From: Streptomyces griseofuscus
GTDB lineage: Bacteria > Actinomycetota > Actinomycetes > Streptomycetales > Streptomycetaceae
Direction of reading: 5' to 3'
Assembly (NCBI RefSeq): GCF_014673495.1
Contig: NZ_CP051006.1
Location: forward strand, 5,766,001-5,830,000
Length of the DNA: 64,000 nucleotides
The notes beneath the pieces were generated by a model. The model made no database searches and was not told the origin of the DNA. It saw only the letters and a program-made list of their open reading frames with translations. The position numbers and the translations under genes are program-made. The number at the start of each line of letters is the position of its first letter. Position 1 is the first letter of the stretch. This document shows positions 63,182-64,000 of the stretch, in pieces.

Positions 63182-64000
63182 TCAGGCGGCCAGCGGATCC
63201 AGGACCAGCGGTTCGATCCGGCCCTCCAGCATCTCGCCGAGCCCCCGGGCCGCGCACAGGTCCGGGCGCTCGGCGATGAACACCGGCATCCCGGTGGCCT
63301 CGCGCACCATCTGGTCGAAGCCGGACAGCAGCGCCGAACCGCCGACCATGATGATCCCGCGGTCGGCGAGATCGGCCACCAGATCCGGCGGGCACTCGCG
63401 CAGCACCTTGCCGATGCCGTCCAGGACGGCCGTCAGCGGGGTCTGGATCGCCTCCCGCACGGCCGAGGTGTCCACCCGTACGGTGCGCGGCAGCCCGGTG
63501 GCCACGTCCCGGCCGTTGATCTCGGTCTGGGGCGGGCCCTGCGGGGTGAGCCCGTTGCCGGACAGCGCCAGTTGCAGCGGCCGTACCGACTGGCTCGGCA
63601 GCAGGAGTTCATGGCTGTGCCGCAGGTACTGCACGATCGCGTGGTCCACGGCCTCGCCGCCCACCGGGATCCGCTGGGCCGTGACGATCGAGCCCAGCGA
63701 CAGCACCGCGACCTGCGTGGTCGCCGCCCCGCACACCATGATCATGGTGGCCTCGGGCCGCTCCACCGGCAGTCCGCAGCCCACCGCCGCCGCGATCAGC
63801 GTGTCCACCAGCTCCACCCGGCGCGCGCCGAGTCCGAGCAGCGTCTCGATCGTCGCCCGCTGGGCCAGCGGATCGGCGTCGTGCGGGGTGCACGCGGCGG
63901 CGCGCAGACGGGCCCTGCGGCGCAGCGCCCGGCGCATCTTGTCGCCCATAAGATGCCGCAGCATCCGCTGGGCCATGTCGATGTCGACCACCGTGCCACC
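63182..64000 (-). CDS. mbl: MreB-like rod-shape protein Mbl, C-terminal part (5' end outside window)
   Basis: The frame is open to base 64000, so the start lies beyond the window; 272 codons plus stop are visible. Actin-fold motifs: GLPVERPEATMIMVCGAATT, IPVGGEAVDHAIVQYLRHSH and the adenosine-binding GIIMVGGSALLSGFDQMVRE. C-terminus ARGLGEMLEGRIEPLVLD. Streptomyces carry MreB, Mbl and a third homologue used in spore-wall formation; synteny with SCO2451 favours Mbl. The RpiR gene is convergent, 23 bp away. Confidence 0.85.
   Translation of the reverse strand, partial: GGTVVDIDMAQRMLRHLMGDKMRRALRRRARLRAAACTPHDADPLAQRATIETLLGLGARRVELVDTLIAAAVGCGLPVERPEATMIMVCGAATTQVAVLSLGSIVTAQRIPVGGEAVDHAIVQYLRHSHELLLPSQSVRPLQLALSGNGLTPQGPPQTEINGRDVATGLPRTVRVDTSAVREAIQTPLTAVLDGIGKVLRECPPDLVADLADRGIIMVGGSALLSGFDQMVREATGMPVFIAERPDLCAARGLGEMLEGRIEPLVLDPLAA

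Overview
The window is high-GC actinomycete chromosome, almost certainly from a Streptomyces. Supporting signs are the strong GC3 bias, abundant GTG starts, GGAGG-type ribosome sites, Tat lipoproteins, a hrdA-type sigma factor, an Mbl actin homologue, a DasR-like chitinase promoter and a Zur-linked zinc importer. From memory, the order recO-uppS-zur-znuBCA-glyS-chitinase ... dusB ... ppdK ... dgt-dnaG-hrdA ... mbl matches the SCO2510-SCO2451 stretch of S. coelicolor. It is therefore core chromosome with accessory insertions.

Layout. 1-6.7 kb: a truncated oligopeptide-type binding protein; a translationally coupled operon (ESX-like small protein, DUF1023 hydrolase, lipoprotein); and a TetX-like flavin monooxygenase with its own TetR regulator and matching operators. 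6.8-7.5 kb: a scar where remnants of a cellulose-binding module and a LuxR regulator meet head to head. 7.5-15 kb: housekeeping block of recO, uppS, zur, znuBCA, glyS and a GH18 chitinase with paired DasR-like sites. 15-24.3 kb: aldo/keto reductase with TetR, two MFS exporters, an MmyB-type regulator, a secreted S53 peptidase and dusB. 24.4-29.2 kb: two glycoside hydrolases of the debranching type facing a ROK regulator. 29.6-32.3 kb: ppdK.

32.4-37.7 kb is the most irregular stretch. It is gene-poor and contains a small zinc-ribbon-like protein, two direct repeats resembling part of a tRNA-Arg gene, a 26-bp palindrome, an anti-sigma-type ATPase broken by one nonsense codon, an XRE-TPR regulator with a YdcF partner, and an unknown membrane-anchored protein. 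It reads as a decayed integrative element.

37.7-46.5 kb: a sugar ABC importer operon, a class F sortase beside a probable surface protein, an M4 metalloprotease, a repeat-containing membrane protein and a SanA/YdcF protein. 46.7-52.5 kb: dgt, an FAD reductase, dnaG and hrdA. 52.6-57.9 kb: a heterodimeric ABC exporter and an FGGY sugar kinase. 57.9-58.8 kb: a YtxH-like protein, two identical tRNA-Asn genes and a CAU tRNA. 59.4-64 kb: a STAS-ANTAR fusion facing a MEDS-ATPase gene that carries two compensating frameshifts, an EamA permease divergent from an RpiR regulator with two matched operators, and the 3' part of mbl.

I found no CRISPR array, insertion sequence, intact prophage, intact integrase or biosynthetic gene cluster. 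The best candidates for something not yet described are the decayed element at 33-37 kb and the ESX/DUF1023/lipoprotein operon at 1.5-4.5 kb.
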